From Bacillus sp. SD088 (lineage in GTDB: Bacteria; Bacillota; Bacilli; Bacillales; Bacillaceae_C): DNA of 64,000 nucleotides. Position 1 is the first letter of the stretch. Every line of letters begins with the position of its first letter. The notes below the pieces were generated by a model, which made no database searches, was not told the DNA's origin, and saw only the letters and a list, made by a program, of their open reading frames with translations. Below are positions 1 to 9,011 of the stretch, one piece after another. The stretch is from positions 108,220 to 172,219 of the forward strand of contig NZ_JADIJK010000011.1 in the NCBI RefSeq assembly GCF_017355205.1, in the 5' to 3' direction. The position numbers were made by a program, and so were the translations under genes.

Positions 1-2
1 TT

Positions 3-524
3 GTAGGGATCTTTATTGCGCGAATTTCAAAAGGAAGAACAGTGAAAGAATTTATGCTGGGTGTTTTATTTGTTCCAGCTCTTGTTTGTTTTATCTTTTT
101 CTCCGTTTTCGGTGTTTCTGCACTGAATCTTGAGCAAAATGGGATAGCCAAGATATCAGAGTTGTCAGTAGAAACCTCTACATTTGGGGTATTGGCAGAA
201 TATCCGCTTGGCACTCCAATGTCTATTATAACCGTATTTGTGGTTGCAATCTTTTTTATTACTTCAGCAGATTCAGCAACATTTGTATTAGGTATGTTGA
301 GTACCAATGGATTATTAAACCCAGCCAATTCAGTGAAAATTATGTGGGGGTTAGCACAAGCTGCTCTTGCAGCAATTATTGTTTATTTTGGAGGAACACA
401 AGGACTACAAAATATGCTGATCATTGCTGCCTTGCCTTTTACAATTGTTGTATTGCTGATGGGAATGTCATTTTTGAAAGCTGTGAGAACAGAATTTAAA
501 CCGCAGAGCCCTTCCGAAAAATAA
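3..524 (+). CDS. BCCT-family glycine betaine/choline transporter, C-terminal part
   Basis: Only the last ~173 codons are present; the frame is open to the window edge, so the GTG at 42 is internal. Several hydrophobic membrane segments are visible. The stretch ITSADSATFVLGM matches the conserved late transmembrane motif of betaine-choline-carnitine transporters such as OpuD. The family imports compatible solutes by sodium coupling across the cytoplasmic membrane. The short polar C-terminal tail (RTEFKPQSPSEK) is typical. The gene converges on the haem monooxygenase gene with a 20-nt gap. Which osmolyte is carried cannot be told from this fragment. Confidence 0.85.
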   Translation, partial: VGIFIARISKGRTVKEFMLGVLFVPALVCFIFFSVFGVSALNLEQNGIAKISELSVETSTFGVLAEYPLGTPMSIITVFVVAIFFITSADSATFVLGMLSTNGLLNPANSVKIMWGLAQAALAAIIVYFGGTQGLQNMLIIAALPFTIVVLLMGMSFLKAVRTEFKPQSPSEK

Positions 525-529
525 TCTGA

Positions 530-565
530 TTTAACCCAGAAAGTTCAAGAACTCTCTGGATTAAA
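530..565. terminator. possible bidirectional terminator between convergent genes
   Basis: Inverted repeat TTTAACCCAGA / TCTGGATTAAA with one bulge lies between the transporter stop and the end of hmoB. The A/T-rich arm ends would supply a U-run on either strand. The hmoB stop codon falls in the loop. Confidence 0.4.
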
Positions 566-1075
566 TGGATCGTCATCCAATTCTTCTATCTCATCTTCGG
601 AAACAATATACGTATACGTATGAGGAGGGGACGAAAACATATTCCCTAGGTGCTGGGGGATTTGAAATTGGGCGAAGGTGGAGGACTTTTCCCAGCGCAC
701 ATAGAAACTCTCGGTTTGCCACAATGTCATGATGATGTAGATTTCACTTGATAATGGACGTAAAATCCGCGCCGCTATTATCCCTTCTTCCTGTTTAATG
801 AGCGTAAGTTTATTTTCGAAATTATATTCAAATAATGGTCTGTTCTCATCGCGGACAGATACATAATGGCATGCTACAAATCCTTCGCTAGCAAAATGAC
901 CAAATGCATCCATCGTCTCGTACTTCCGCGGTGATTGGAAGAACGAGCCTTTATTTGTTTCATGCCATAATTCTGTTGTACGCATGTTTTGCATAAGCAT
1001 CATTTTCTCAGTTGGATGCTGTTCCTCGAGTTTTTTTAAATACGGATACGTTCCGGCGGTTATATACATATACAT
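545..1075 (-). CDS. hmoB: haem-degrading monooxygenase, HmoB (YhgC) type
   Basis: 176-aa cytoplasmic protein of the antibiotic-biosynthesis-monooxygenase (ABM) fold; HmoB opens haem to release iron. The C-terminal half holds the ABM-like stretch RPLFEYNFENKL...ILRPLSSEIYIIMTLW, which lines up by memory with B. subtilis YhgC, including the N-terminal MYMYITAGTYPYLKK. An in-frame upstream ATG at 1231 would add 52 residues that do not look homologous. The start at 1075 has a GGAG 8 nt upstream and fits the family length (~166 aa). It sits next to hemEHY as in B. subtilis (with pbpF missing here), which links haem synthesis and turnover. Confidence 0.85.
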   Translation of the reverse strand: MYMYITAGTYPYLKKLEEQHPTEKMMLMQNMRTTELWHETNKGSFFQSPRKYETMDAFGHFASEGFVACHYVSVRDENRPLFEYNFENKLTLIKQEEGIIAARILRPLSSEIYIIMTLWQTESFYVRWEKSSTFAQFQIPQHLGNMFSSPPHTYTYIVSEDEIEELDDDPFNPESS

Positions 1076-1354
1076 TTTTATCACTCCATCTGTCATATTC
1101 AATAGGTACCATGGTTGCTGTATTTTACCCATTGTTATCGAACTTGAAACAGAATTCCTATTGTCTGTAGGTTTAAAGTCTCCCGCAATATGGACAAAAT
1201 ATGAATAAAAAGTAGTAATGAAATCGGACAATTTTATGACAAGCGGCTCTAGTTGCTATACTTTGCTTGGTAAAAATAATATAGTTAGGACAACCACTAT
1301 TATTTCGTACTAAGTAAATTATAGCATGTTTGCGAAAGGCGGATTTATATATTT

Positions 1355-2389
1355 ATGACAAAAATAACGAATAATACATTTTTGCGAGCGGCAAGAGGAG
1401 AGCGTGCGGAACATGTACCTGTTTGGTATATGCGTCAAGCCGGCCGATCACAAGCTGAATACCGGAAATTAAAAGAGAAATATTCTTTATTTGAGATCAC
1501 ACATCAGCCTGAGTTATGTGCGTATGTCACAAAGCTTCCTGTTGATATGTATAATGTTGATGCGGCGATCCTTTATAAAGATATTATGACTCCACTTCCA
1601 GCAATAGGCGTCGATGTTGAAATCAAAAGTGGCATTGGACCTGTTATTGATCAACCGATCCGATCGAAAGAAGATATTGAAAAGCTAGGAGAAATTGACC
1701 CAGAGCAGGATATTCCTTATGTATTAGACACGATCAAGCTCCTAACAAAAGAACAACTAACTGTTCCGTTAATTGGGTTTGCAGGAGCACCTTTTACTTT
1801 GGCAAGTTACATGATTGAGGGAGGACCATCGAAAAATTACCATAAAACGAAAGCTTTTATGTATGCTGAATCACAAGCTTGGTTCCTTTTAATGGACAAG
1901 CTTGCGAATATGACCGTTCGTTATCTAAAGGCACAAGTGCAAGTTGGGGCAAGCGCTCTACAAATTTTTGATTCATGGGTTGGGGCAGTGAGCAGGGTGG
2001 ATTACCAGACCTATATTAAACCAACAATGGAAAAAATATTTAATGAAATGAAAGAAGTAAATGTACCATTGATCATGCATGGGGTAGGAGCGAGTCATCT
2101 TGTACTGGAATGGAACGATTTGCCGCTTGATGTCGTAGGGTTAGATTGGAGATTACCGATTTCAGAAGCGAGGCAATTAGGAGTCACCAAAGCTGTGCAA
2201 GGAAATCTTGATCCAGCTGTACTGATTGCGGATTGGTCTACAATTGAAACAAAAGCGAAGGAAATCCTTGATCAAGGGATGCAACAACCAGGCTTTATCT
2301 TTAATCTCGGCCATGGTGTTTTTCCAGAGGTAAGTCCGGATGTTTTAAAGAAATTGACGAATTTTATTCATGAATATAGTAAAAAGTAA
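1355..2389 (+). CDS. hemE: uroporphyrinogen decarboxylase HemE
   Basis: 344 aa, the usual length. It removes the four acetate carboxyls of uroporphyrinogen III to give coproporphyrinogen III. The N-terminal signature [11 protein letters not shown] (residues ~22-32) carries the Arg residues that bind substrate carboxylates; the motif [17 protein letters not shown] (~143-159) and the C-terminal [13 protein letters not shown] are conserved in the family. First gene of the hemE-hemH-hemY operon; hemH follows after 31 nt. The RBS is weak (AAAGGCGG about 12 nt upstream of ATG). It acts in the Gram-positive coproporphyrin route to haem. Confidence 0.97.
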   Translation: MTKITNNTFLRAARGERAEHVPVWYMRQAGRSQAEYRKLKEKYSLFEITHQPELCAYVTKLPVDMYNVDAAILYKDIMTPLPAIGVDVEIKSGIGPVIDQPIRSKEDIEKLGEIDPEQDIPYVLDTIKLLTKEQLTVPLIGFAGAPFTLASYMIEGGPSKNYHKTKAFMYAESQAWFLLMDKLANMTVRYLKAQVQVGASALQIFDSWVGAVSRVDYQTYIKPTMEKIFNEMKEVNVPLIMHGVGASHLVLEWNDLPLDVVGLDWRLPISEARQLGVTKAVQGNLDPAVLIADWSTIETKAKEILDQGMQQPGFIFNLGHGVFPEVSPDVLKKLTNFIHEYSKK

Positions 2390-2420
2390 GCTTAGTTAAA
2401 AGGAACGAGGAGTGAAGGAA

Positions 2421-3356
2421 ATGAGTAAGAAAAAGATCGGTTTATTAGTCATGGCATATGGGACACCCTACCATGAGGATGACATCGAGCGATATTATAC
2501 ACATATTCGCCACGGTCGAGCCCCTTCAAAAGAAGCACTAGAAGATTTACAAAATCGTTATCAAGCTATTGGTGGAATCTCTCCACTAGCTAAGATTACA
2601 GAACAGCAAGCGTATGGCTTGCAAGATCATTTAAATGAAATGCAAGATGAAATTGAATTTAAAACGTATATAGGACTAAAACATATTGAGCCTTTTATTG
2701 AAGATGCCGTGCAGAAAATGCATGAAGACGGAATAGAAGAAGCTGTTTCTCTTGTACTTGCACCTCATTTTTCTACTTTCAGTGTTGAGTCTTATAATAA
2801 ACGAGCAAAAGAAACAGCGGAAAAATGCGGCGGTCCAACAATCACATCTATTGAGAGCTGGTATACTGAACCTAAGTTTATTCAGTTCTGGGCAAACGAA
2901 GTGAAAGAGATATATGAAAATATGAGCGAGAACGAACGAGAAGCAGCTTGCTTGATTGTTTCAGCTCATAGTCTTCCAGAAAAAATATTAGAATTTGGTG
3001 ACCCTTACCCAGAGCAGTTGAAGCAAACAGCTCAATTGATAGCTGAAACAGCGGGTGTAACGACTTATCATGTTGGCTGGCAAAGTGAAGGAAATACACC
3101 AGATCCATGGTTAGGCCCTGATGTGCAAGATTTAACACGAGAACTTTTTGAAAGTAAAGGGTATAAAACGTTTGTGTATACTCCGGTTGGCTTTGTTTCT
3201 ACTCATTTAGAAGTTCTTTATGACAATGATGTGGAATGTAAAGTAGTGACAGATGAAGTAGGAGCTTCCTACTACCGTCCAGCTATGCCAGATGCTCAGC
3301 CTGAATTTATTGATGTGTTGTCTACCGTTGTTCTTAAGCATCTTGGGAAAAATTAA
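2421..3356 (+). CDS. hemH: coproporphyrin III ferrochelatase HemH (CpfC)
   Basis: 311 aa, matching the ~310 aa of B. subtilis HemH. It inserts Fe(II) into coproporphyrin III, the penultimate step of the coproporphyrin-dependent pathway in Firmicutes. The metal-site His lies in [17 protein letters not shown] (residues ~114-130), and the conserved Glu lies in the later segment with [17 protein letters not shown] at 2412 would add three residues, but GGAG sits 8 nt before the ATG at 2421 and the homologue begins MS(R/K)KK. Second gene of the hem operon, 25 nt before hemY. Confidence 0.97.
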   Translation: MSKKKIGLLVMAYGTPYHEDDIERYYTHIRHGRAPSKEALEDLQNRYQAIGGISPLAKITEQQAYGLQDHLNEMQDEIEFKTYIGLKHIEPFIEDAVQKMHEDGIEEAVSLVLAPHFSTFSVESYNKRAKETAEKCGGPTITSIESWYTEPKFIQFWANEVKEIYENMSENEREAACLIVSAHSLPEKILEFGDPYPEQLKQTAQLIAETAGVTTYHVGWQSEGNTPDPWLGPDVQDLTRELFESKGYKTFVYTPVGFVSTHLEVLYDNDVECKVVTDEVGASYYRPAMPDAQPEFIDVLSTVVLKHLGKN

Positions 3357-3381
3357 TGCAGGATAAAGTAGGCGATTGTTT

Positions 3382-4791
3382 ATGAATCAACAAAAGAAAA
3401 AAGTGGTGATAGTCGGTGGAGGGATCACCGGCTTAACTTCCGCTTTTTATTTGAATCGAGCGATTAATCAGCACCAATTGCCGATTGAATTGACACTAAT
3501 TGAAGCAAATCATCGGTTAGGCGGTAAGATACAGACAGAATATAAAGATGGTTTTGTGATTGAAAAAGGTGCTGACTCCTTTCTTGAACGGAAATCAGAT
3601 GCTAAACAGCTAGTGCAGGATGTTGGTTTGGCACATGACCTTGTTAGGAATACCGCAGGGAAGACACATATTGTGGTAAAAGATCATATGTACCCGATGC
3701 CTGTTGGGGCTGTTATGGGGATTCCTACAAAGTTGGGGCCGTTTTTGAAAACGGGTCTTTTTTCAGTACAAGGGAAAGTTAGAGCAGCATGTGATTATAT
3801 TTTGCCACGTTCTAAAGTGGAAGGGGATCAATCGGTTGGCAGTTTTATTAGAAGAAGATTAGGCGAGGAGGTTGCAGAAAATTTAGTGGAACCTCTATTA
3901 TCTGGTATTTATATTGGTGATATGGATCAACTAAGCCTGCTATCTACCTTCCCGCAATTTCATGAAGCTGAAAAGGAACATCGAAGTTTAATTCGTGGAT
4001 TAAAGAAAATGTCGAAAGAAGCTGGGCAAGGGACCTTAACGAGTAAAAACCAAGGTGTTTTTCTTACTCTAAAAAATGGTTTACAATCATTAGTCGAAGC
4101 AATTGAAACACAGCTTAAGGATGTGACAATCTTAAAAGGCATTGCAGTAAAAGAAGTAGAAATGGTGAAAAACACCCATTATGAAATGAAATTAAATGAT
4201 GGGAGATCGATTCAAGCCGATGGGGTGATTCTAGCTCTTCCACATCCAATGATGCCAGAATTAACGCCGGCTGAAAATTATTTAAGAGACTATACAGATA
4301 TGTCAGCGACAACCGTGGCTTCTGTCGTCACAGCCTTTAAAGAGGATGCTATTAATCTAGCAGATGGGGTTGGGTTTGTTGTGTCAAGACATAGTGATTA
4401 TACGATTACAGCTTGTACATGGACGCATAAAAAATGGCCGCATACCGCCCCTAAAGGGATGGCCCTTCTTCGTTGTTATGTAGGACGAATTGGAGAAGAA
4501 ACCGTTGTGGATCTTTCTGATTCAGAAATTGAAAAAATGGTTTTAGAAGACCTACAGGAAATATTAAATATCACAGAAAAGCCGGAATTTTCAATTGTTA
4601 CAAGATGGAAGAAGGCCTTTCCCCAATATAATGTTGGGCATCATCAACGCATGAATGAGCTGAGCGAATCATTGAGTAAAAAAATGCCTGGTGTATTTGT
4701 GACAGGGAGTTCGTGTGATGGCCTTGGATTACCAGACTGTATTACTCAAGGAAGAGCGGCTGCTGAAAAAATGAAGCAATTTCTTAATTGA
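3382..4791 (+). CDS. hemY: coproporphyrinogen III oxidase HemY (CgoX)
   Basis: 469-aa FAD enzyme of the protoporphyrinogen-oxidase fold. In Firmicutes it oxidises coproporphyrinogen III to coproporphyrin III before HemH acts. The dinucleotide-binding motif VVIVGGGITGL is at residues ~8-18 and the second FAD contact is near LGGKIQT. The C-terminal segment GLGLPDCITQGRAAAEKM is the family end motif. The ATG at 3382 was preferred to the TTG at 3376 because it gives the expected N-terminus. The operon ends at the strong hairpin at 4823. Confidence 0.96.
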   Translation: MNQQKKKVVIVGGGITGLTSAFYLNRAINQHQLPIELTLIEANHRLGGKIQTEYKDGFVIEKGADSFLERKSDAKQLVQDVGLAHDLVRNTAGKTHIVVKDHMYPMPVGAVMGIPTKLGPFLKTGLFSVQGKVRAACDYILPRSKVEGDQSVGSFIRRRLGEEVAENLVEPLLSGIYIGDMDQLSLLSTFPQFHEAEKEHRSLIRGLKKMSKEAGQGTLTSKNQGVFLTLKNGLQSLVEAIETQLKDVTILKGIAVKEVEMVKNTHYEMKLNDGRSIQADGVILALPHPMMPELTPAENYLRDYTDMSATTVASVVTAFKEDAINLADGVGFVVSRHSDYTITACTWTHKKWPHTAPKGMALLRCYVGRIGEETVVDLSDSEIEKMVLEDLQEILNITEKPEFSIVTRWKKAFPQYNVGHHQRMNELSESLSKKMPGVFVTGSSCDGLGLPDCITQGRAAAEKMKQFLN

Positions 4792-4822
4792 TGAAGAATG
4801 GCTTGTATGTGCGATGAAATAT

Positions 4823-4869
4823 AAAAACCAAGCAAAGAACAATGTGGTAGTGTTCTTTGCTTGGTTTTT
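4823..4869. terminator. bidirectional terminator between hemY and the sco gene
   Basis: Perfect 19-nt arms starting AAAAACCAAGC and ending GCTTGGTTTTT around a 9-nt loop. T-runs flank both sides, so it should stop both converging transcripts. Its right end overlaps the stop codon of the Sco gene. Confidence 0.9.
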
Positions 4870-5434
4870 AATGTTTTGCAGCGGATTTAATATCTTTTAG
4901 TATTTGTTTATACGGCACATCCTTGTCAGCAGGATAATCACTAATGACCTCACCCTTTTTATTCATGAGGAAAAATTTTGTACCATGAATGACCTGGTCA
5001 TCATTTTCAGGTTTGACGACCCATTCTTTGAAATTTTTAAGAGCATAATCTTCAATCTCACCTTGGCTATAGCCAGTTAGAAAATGCCAAGTTGAGAAAT
5101 TAGCTCCAAAAGATTCTCCAAATTTTTTTAAGCCTTCCGGGGTATCAACTTCAGGGTCTACACTAAACGAAACGAAATGCACATTATCTATCCCTGCATC
5201 TTCCACTTGTCTTTGAAGATCACTCATATTGGCTGTCAAGGTCGGACAAATGGTTGTGCAATTTGTAAAAATCAAATTGCCTACCCATACCTTATCTTCC
5301 AAGTCTTTAAGCCCAAAGCTTTGTCCTTCTTGATCCGTATATTGGAAATCTTCTAATGGTCTTCCTTCTTTAGATGAACAACCTGCGATAACTAATAAAC
5401 AGGACAATAAAAGTAGCATTCCATATTTTTTCAT
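4868..5434 (-). CDS. Sco1/SenC-family copper lipoprotein (YpmQ-like)
   Basis: 188-aa thioredoxin-fold protein needed for assembly of the CuA centre of cytochrome c oxidase. Signal peptide with lipobox VIAGC (Cys19) predicts a membrane-anchored lipoprotein on the outer face. The copper ligands are visible: C59 and C63 in NCTTICP, and H150 in QVIHG. The track-length start is a TTG three bases earlier; the ATG at 5434 has GGAGG 7 nt upstream and was chosen. Transcribed towards hemY. Upstream genes on the same strand are small and unrelated. Confidence 0.92.
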   Translation of the reverse strand: MKKYGMLLLLSCLLVIAGCSSKEGRPLEDFQYTDQEGQSFGLKDLEDKVWVGNLIFTNCTTICPTLTANMSDLQRQVEDAGIDNVHFVSFSVDPEVDTPEGLKKFGESFGANFSTWHFLTGYSQGEIEDYALKNFKEWVVKPENDDQVIHGTKFFLMNKKGEVISDYPADKDVPYKQILKDIKSAAKH

Positions 5435-5690
5435 CAAAAAACCTCCAAACCCTCCATACTTCCATTATCATTATAGCCAAAAATATGAAGGGAATGGGCA
5501 TTTATGCAATCTGTTCAGAAACTTTTCATAAATTATCGTTTTTGCATATACATTTAGAGGAAATTGTCAATAAAAAAAGATTGAAGGGGGCGAGGCGATG
5601 GAACGACTGAAGGGGATGGGGAATAATCGAGGAGTGCCCTGTTAAAAATTGAAGCCAATAGGAAAGAGCACACAACACGAGCTAAATCGC

Positions 5691-5861
5691 TTAGGAGCCA
5701 TGGCTATGCTGCTTAGATTCAGGTATTTGCAGATCTTTTTTCTTTGACTTTTTTCTTTTTTTCTTTGTGCCAGTCATGCGCAGCACAATATAATTGATTA
5801 CTTCTTCAAAGATAGCTAGTACTACGAATGGTGTAAGAATAAGTAAAATCCATTTCCACAT
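5691..5861 (-). CDS. small single-pass membrane protein, function unknown
   Basis: 56 aa, begins MWKWILLILTPFVVLAIF, giving one hydrophobic segment at residues ~3-28 and then a very basic stretch (TKKKRKKSKKK, residues ~31-41) that would face the cytoplasm. The RBS AAAGGTGATC lies 4-5 nt before the ATG, which supports real translation. I do not recognise a family. It is upstream of the Sco gene on the same strand, about 260 nt away. The positive-charge pattern suggests N-out/C-in orientation. Confidence 0.65.
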   Translation of the reverse strand: MWKWILLILTPFVVLAIFEEVINYIVLRMTGTKKKRKKSKKKDLQIPESKQHSHGS

Positions 5862-5987
5862 TTAGATCACCTTTTATGAGAAGTCATTTTGAAAAATCTA
5901 TTATTATGATTGATACTATTTTAACATGAAGTTCGAGAAAACAAGCAATTATTTTTTTGAATACTTAAACGATCTGTCAAAGAAGAA

Positions 5988-6023
5988 AGACGAAGAGTAG
6001 ATTTATAGCTTGACTCTTCGTCT
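5988..6023 (-). terminator. terminator for the 6033-6446 gene
   Basis: Arms AGACGAAGAGT / ACTCTTCGTCT are perfect over 11 bp. On the minus strand the stem is followed by TTCTTCTTT. It lies 10 nt past the stop codon. Confidence 0.65.
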
Positions 6024-6032
6024 GATCAACCA

Positions 6033-6446
6033 TCATTTAGTAAAAGTTGAGTTTACATGCTCCACTGGTTTTACAATGATCACATTTAATTTATTTACCT
6101 GTTTACAACCATCTAAATCAGTTTCACTCAATATTCCTAAATCTAAGGCTGACTTGATTTTTTTATTGTCAGGCCGTTTTTGGACTAACTCATTTAATTG
6201 AAGAGTTTCCAATCTTTTAACAGTTTCTTCTTGTTCATATTTTTCTATCGTGCGAATTTGCCTTTGTAACATATATTCATCTACAGTGACTTCGCCTTTC
6301 TTATGATAGCCCAGAAATAGGTCAAAGTAATGGTTGAATATGTTCTTAAGTTCGTCTAACTGTTCTTCTGTTCTCTTTTTCTGCTCATTTAATTGATAAT
6401 AACGCACAAGCATTTCTTTTGTAATCACGGGCTGAGAGTCAGTCAT
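6033..6446 (-). CDS. hypothetical protein, predicted coiled coil
   Basis: 137 aa, no family recognised. The N-terminal two thirds is highly charged and helical (QLNEQKKRTEEQLDELKNIF...YEQEETVKRLETLQLNELV) and looks like a coiled-coil helical hairpin. No signal peptide or membrane segment. The ATG at 6446 with GGAG 9 nt upstream is preferred over the adjacent TTG. It is divergent from the large membrane-anchored protein that starts at 6697 and has its own terminator, so it is probably monocistronic. Confidence 0.65.
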   Translation of the reverse strand: MTDSQPVITKEMLVRYYQLNEQKKRTEEQLDELKNIFNHYFDLFLGYHKKGEVTVDEYMLQRQIRTIEKYEQEETVKRLETLQLNELVQKRPDNKKIKSALDLGILSETDLDGCKQVNKLNVIIVKPVEHVNSTFTK

Positions 6447-6696
6447 CAAAATCGCTCCAATCTAGAATAAATTATATAAAAACATATGGGATAAAAAAGA
6501 AGTTTATTCCATGTAAAGAAGAGATAGCCCGAAACTCCATTTAATGCCTCCAATTAATATATCCTTTTTCCTATGCTGTTTCATTGCAATATAGAGGAAT
6601 TATCGTTCTTTTTACCTGAATTTCCCTGAAACAATCGCTCATGAGCTGCTGATAACGTATACTGAACGTTGATTATGGCTATAGGGAGGTTTTGAA

Positions 6697-8658
6697 GTGA
6701 AGAAATTTTTGCGAGTAGTCGGAAAAATCATCTTCATCTTATTTGCTGTGTTTGTTGCCTCTTCTCTCTTAATTGCTGGAGGATTTTGGGGTTATCAAAA
6801 ATACAAGGATTATCGACTAGAAAAATATTTAAAAGCTTTACCGGAGGATGCAGCGATTTCTACTAATACGATGATTGAGTTACATGGTAATGAAAAAATT
6901 GGTGAGCAGAAGATGACCATTCAAGAAAAGGTGGATGCAGGGTTAAATCCATATGTCGATGATACTTCAGGGAATGGGATATCAGATTGGGATGCGATTC
7001 ATACCTATCATACAGATCCAAAAAAGTTTTCGTCCGCTGATGACGGGATTAGTGATCTGGCTAAAATAAAAGAAGGGCTTGATCCAACAGAGCCTTTGGA
7101 TAAGAACACCATTGATGAATTTAGTATTGAAGATGAAGCTTTAGATGTAACGATACATACAAATGATTTAAATGCGAAATACCATTCATTTATTGAACCC
7201 TACCAACAAGATGAGCTAGATGCTATTTATGAACCAGTTCGTGAACCTGTGCAATTTTTTAATTACAATGGGGAAGTGGAGCTAAAGCTTCCACAAGATG
7301 TTAAAAATCAAAAAGAGTTAAAAGCTTTTTATTTTGATTTTAATAAAGAAGATTTTGTGGAAATAAAAAAACAACGCGTAGAAGATGATGCCATTTTTGC
7401 GACGATTAATGATTCATCTCCAGTATATATTCTTAATCCAGATACATATGAAAGAATTGAAAAGTATTATTATTTCCGTGTGTCTGGTTTTCAATTTAGC
7501 CGTGCCGTTGCAGGATTCGATCACAAAGTGTTTATTTTTAAGCGTGCTTGGCGTGATAGCGACGATTTTGTGGAGGACAAATATGAAGATGAGGAATATG
7601 GGATTACTGAATTATCGATTGGAAAAATTGGTCCTATATCTGCAGCTTTCTTAGATGGGGTATATGCATTATTGGATAAAATTTTTCAGCCGCTTGATGA
7701 AACTGATAATAATTGGCTCGCTCGTGCTCTTCTTGATTATGGAACCGTTATGGGGACACCTGATTATGTCAAAAAATATTCAATGCCTTGGATTTTTGAT
7801 GATGAATTTAATCAGGAAGAAGTGTACTCTGCTAAAGTGATTGATACAGGCTTTCTTTCAAATGCGAATGCCTTCCGTTTTGGTAATATGTTAACACCGC
7901 TTGGAGATGGCGGGATCTGTGCCGGAATTGTACGTGTGATTGAACGGGTTTTTAATCAGGAAGAGATCGAACAAAAGCTAAGCTATAAACCTGAGACCAT
8001 GAAATCTTGGTTAAGAGAACTTTTGGGCAGTGCTGATTATAAAACGCTATCCTATAATTTAGAACCTCAATTAGAACATTATCCTTTCTTAGATGATGGA
8101 TATTTGTACGGCTATCGTTTTACAGATGACCAAATTTCTTATATTGGAAAAGAGACATATATTGATGATGTAACGATTGATCCAAGTAAGATTGATGAGC
8201 CAGATCAAACATTAGTGAAAATGTTAGAAACCCAATGGATCTACGCTAATGAATTTATTAACTATACGACAAAGCCATATGATTCTTCGAATATAACTAT
8301 TCTAGATCAAGTGGAGGACGCTTTAGCAAATGGAAATGTAGTTTATGCCTCTTTGCATAAAGAGTCAGGTGGGCATGCAGTGAATATCTATAAAATGGAA
8401 TATGACGAATTCGACCCAAATCTCATCCGCTTGTATGCCTATGATTCGAATTTTCCATATGGACGTTTAAAACAGGAGAAAAAGCGGGAATTGTTTATGA
8501 ATATTCATAAGAAAAAAAGGAACACAGAAAACGGAGTAGAAGAGTATTTTCAATTTGACTATACACCATTTTCAAGTAAGAACTATTCCTACAATAATAC
8601 CGAAGATGATCATGAAATTCGCTTTTTCGTCAATGATCAAGCTTTAAAAGGGAAATAA
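6697..8658 (+). CDS. membrane-anchored protein with Ca-binding-like repeats and papain-like cysteine-peptidase-like C-terminus
   Basis: 653 aa, GTG start with GGGAGG 7 nt upstream. Residues ~5-32 form one membrane anchor, so the rest should lie outside the cell. Residues ~85-130 contain two Asp/Gly/Asn-rich loops (DDTSGNGISDWD, SSADDGISDLAK) resembling thrombospondin type-3 or dockerin-type calcium loops. The C-terminal third has GDGGICAG (Cys408), SGGHAVNIYKM (His560) and LYAYDSNFP (Asp583, Asn585), in the order and context of C39/papain-like peptidases. I do not recognise a named family. No B. subtilis neighbour corresponds. Catalysis is inferred, not shown. It ends at its own terminator. 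Confidence 0.7.
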   Translation: MKKFLRVVGKIIFILFAVFVASSLLIAGGFWGYQKYKDYRLEKYLKALPEDAAISTNTMIELHGNEKIGEQKMTIQEKVDAGLNPYVDDTSGNGISDWDAIHTYHTDPKKFSSADDGISDLAKIKEGLDPTEPLDKNTIDEFSIEDEALDVTIHTNDLNAKYHSFIEPYQQDELDAIYEPVREPVQFFNYNGEVELKLPQDVKNQKELKAFYFDFNKEDFVEIKKQRVEDDAIFATINDSSPVYILNPDTYERIEKYYYFRVSGFQFSRAVAGFDHKVFIFKRAWRDSDDFVEDKYEDEEYGITELSIGKIGPISAAFLDGVYALLDKIFQPLDETDNNWLARALLDYGTVMGTPDYVKKYSMPWIFDDEFNQEEVYSAKVIDTGFLSNANAFRFGNMLTPLGDGGICAGIVRVIERVFNQEEIEQKLSYKPETMKSWLRELLGSADYKTLSYNLEPQLEHYPFLDDGYLYGYRFTDDQISYIGKETYIDDVTIDPSKIDEPDQTLVKMLETQWIYANEFINYTTKPYDSSNITILDQVEDALANGNVVYASLHKESGGHAVNIYKMEYDEFDPNLIRLYAYDSNFPYGRLKQEKKRELFMNIHKKKRNTENGVEEYFQFDYTPFSSKNYSYNNTEDDHEIRFFVNDQALKGK

Positions 8659-8659
8659 C

Positions 8660-8697
8660 AAAAGCAGAATTCTGTCATGAACAGGATCCTGCTTTTT
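8660..8697 (+). terminator. terminator after the cysteine-peptidase-like gene
   Basis: Imperfect inverted repeat starting AAAAGCAG and ending CTGCTTTTT right after the stop codon. Confidence 0.7.
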
Positions 8698-8719
8698 ATC
8701 TTACTATATGTGAATATGA

Positions 8720-8845
8720 TTAGATTGAGTTACATTGGTCGCACAGATTTCCATAGCATTCATGTTGTTCAACAATCTTTTCACCGCATTGTGAGCATTT
8801 TTTAGGGGGTAACTCTTTGAAAAATTCTACGATGCTAGCAATCAT
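8720..8845 (-). CDS. yhfH: YhfH-family small zinc-ribbon-like protein
   Basis: 41 aa: a short amphipathic start (MIASIVEFFKELPPKK) then two Cys pairs, CSQC and CDQC, with a further Cys in HECYG. This matches the B. subtilis YhfH pattern (PPKKC..CG..EEQHECYGN..C). The Cys spacing suggests a zinc ribbon; the role is unknown. It lies divergently next to yhfI, as in B. subtilis, which supports the call. A good promoter stands upstream at 8899-8927. Confidence 0.85.
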   Translation of the reverse strand: MIASIVEFFKELPPKKCSQCGEKIVEQHECYGNLCDQCNSI

Positions 8846-8898
8846 TATTCCATTCTTCCTTTCTATTTTTTGTTATGATACTGTATTCATTTGATTAA

Positions 8899-8927
8899 AT
8901 TGTATTATAACAGAATGTAAGTGTCAA
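8899..8927 (-). promoter_or_regulatory. sigma-A-type promoter for yhfH
   Basis: Minus strand: -35 TTGACA (8927-8922), 17-nt spacer, -10 TACAAT (8904-8899). It lies 54 nt upstream of the yhfH start. Confidence 0.7.
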
Positions 8928-9011
8928 TAAAAACCTTTAAAACATGAAAAAAACATGAGAATAAAGTATAGTTAATTTGATGGGCAAGCTATGTAATAAG
9001 GAGTGTGAGAC

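Noticed and set aside
5598..5645. 15-codon frame MERLKGMGNNRGVPC with AGGGGG-like RBS
   Set aside because: Too short to support without conservation; a leader peptide cannot be excluded.
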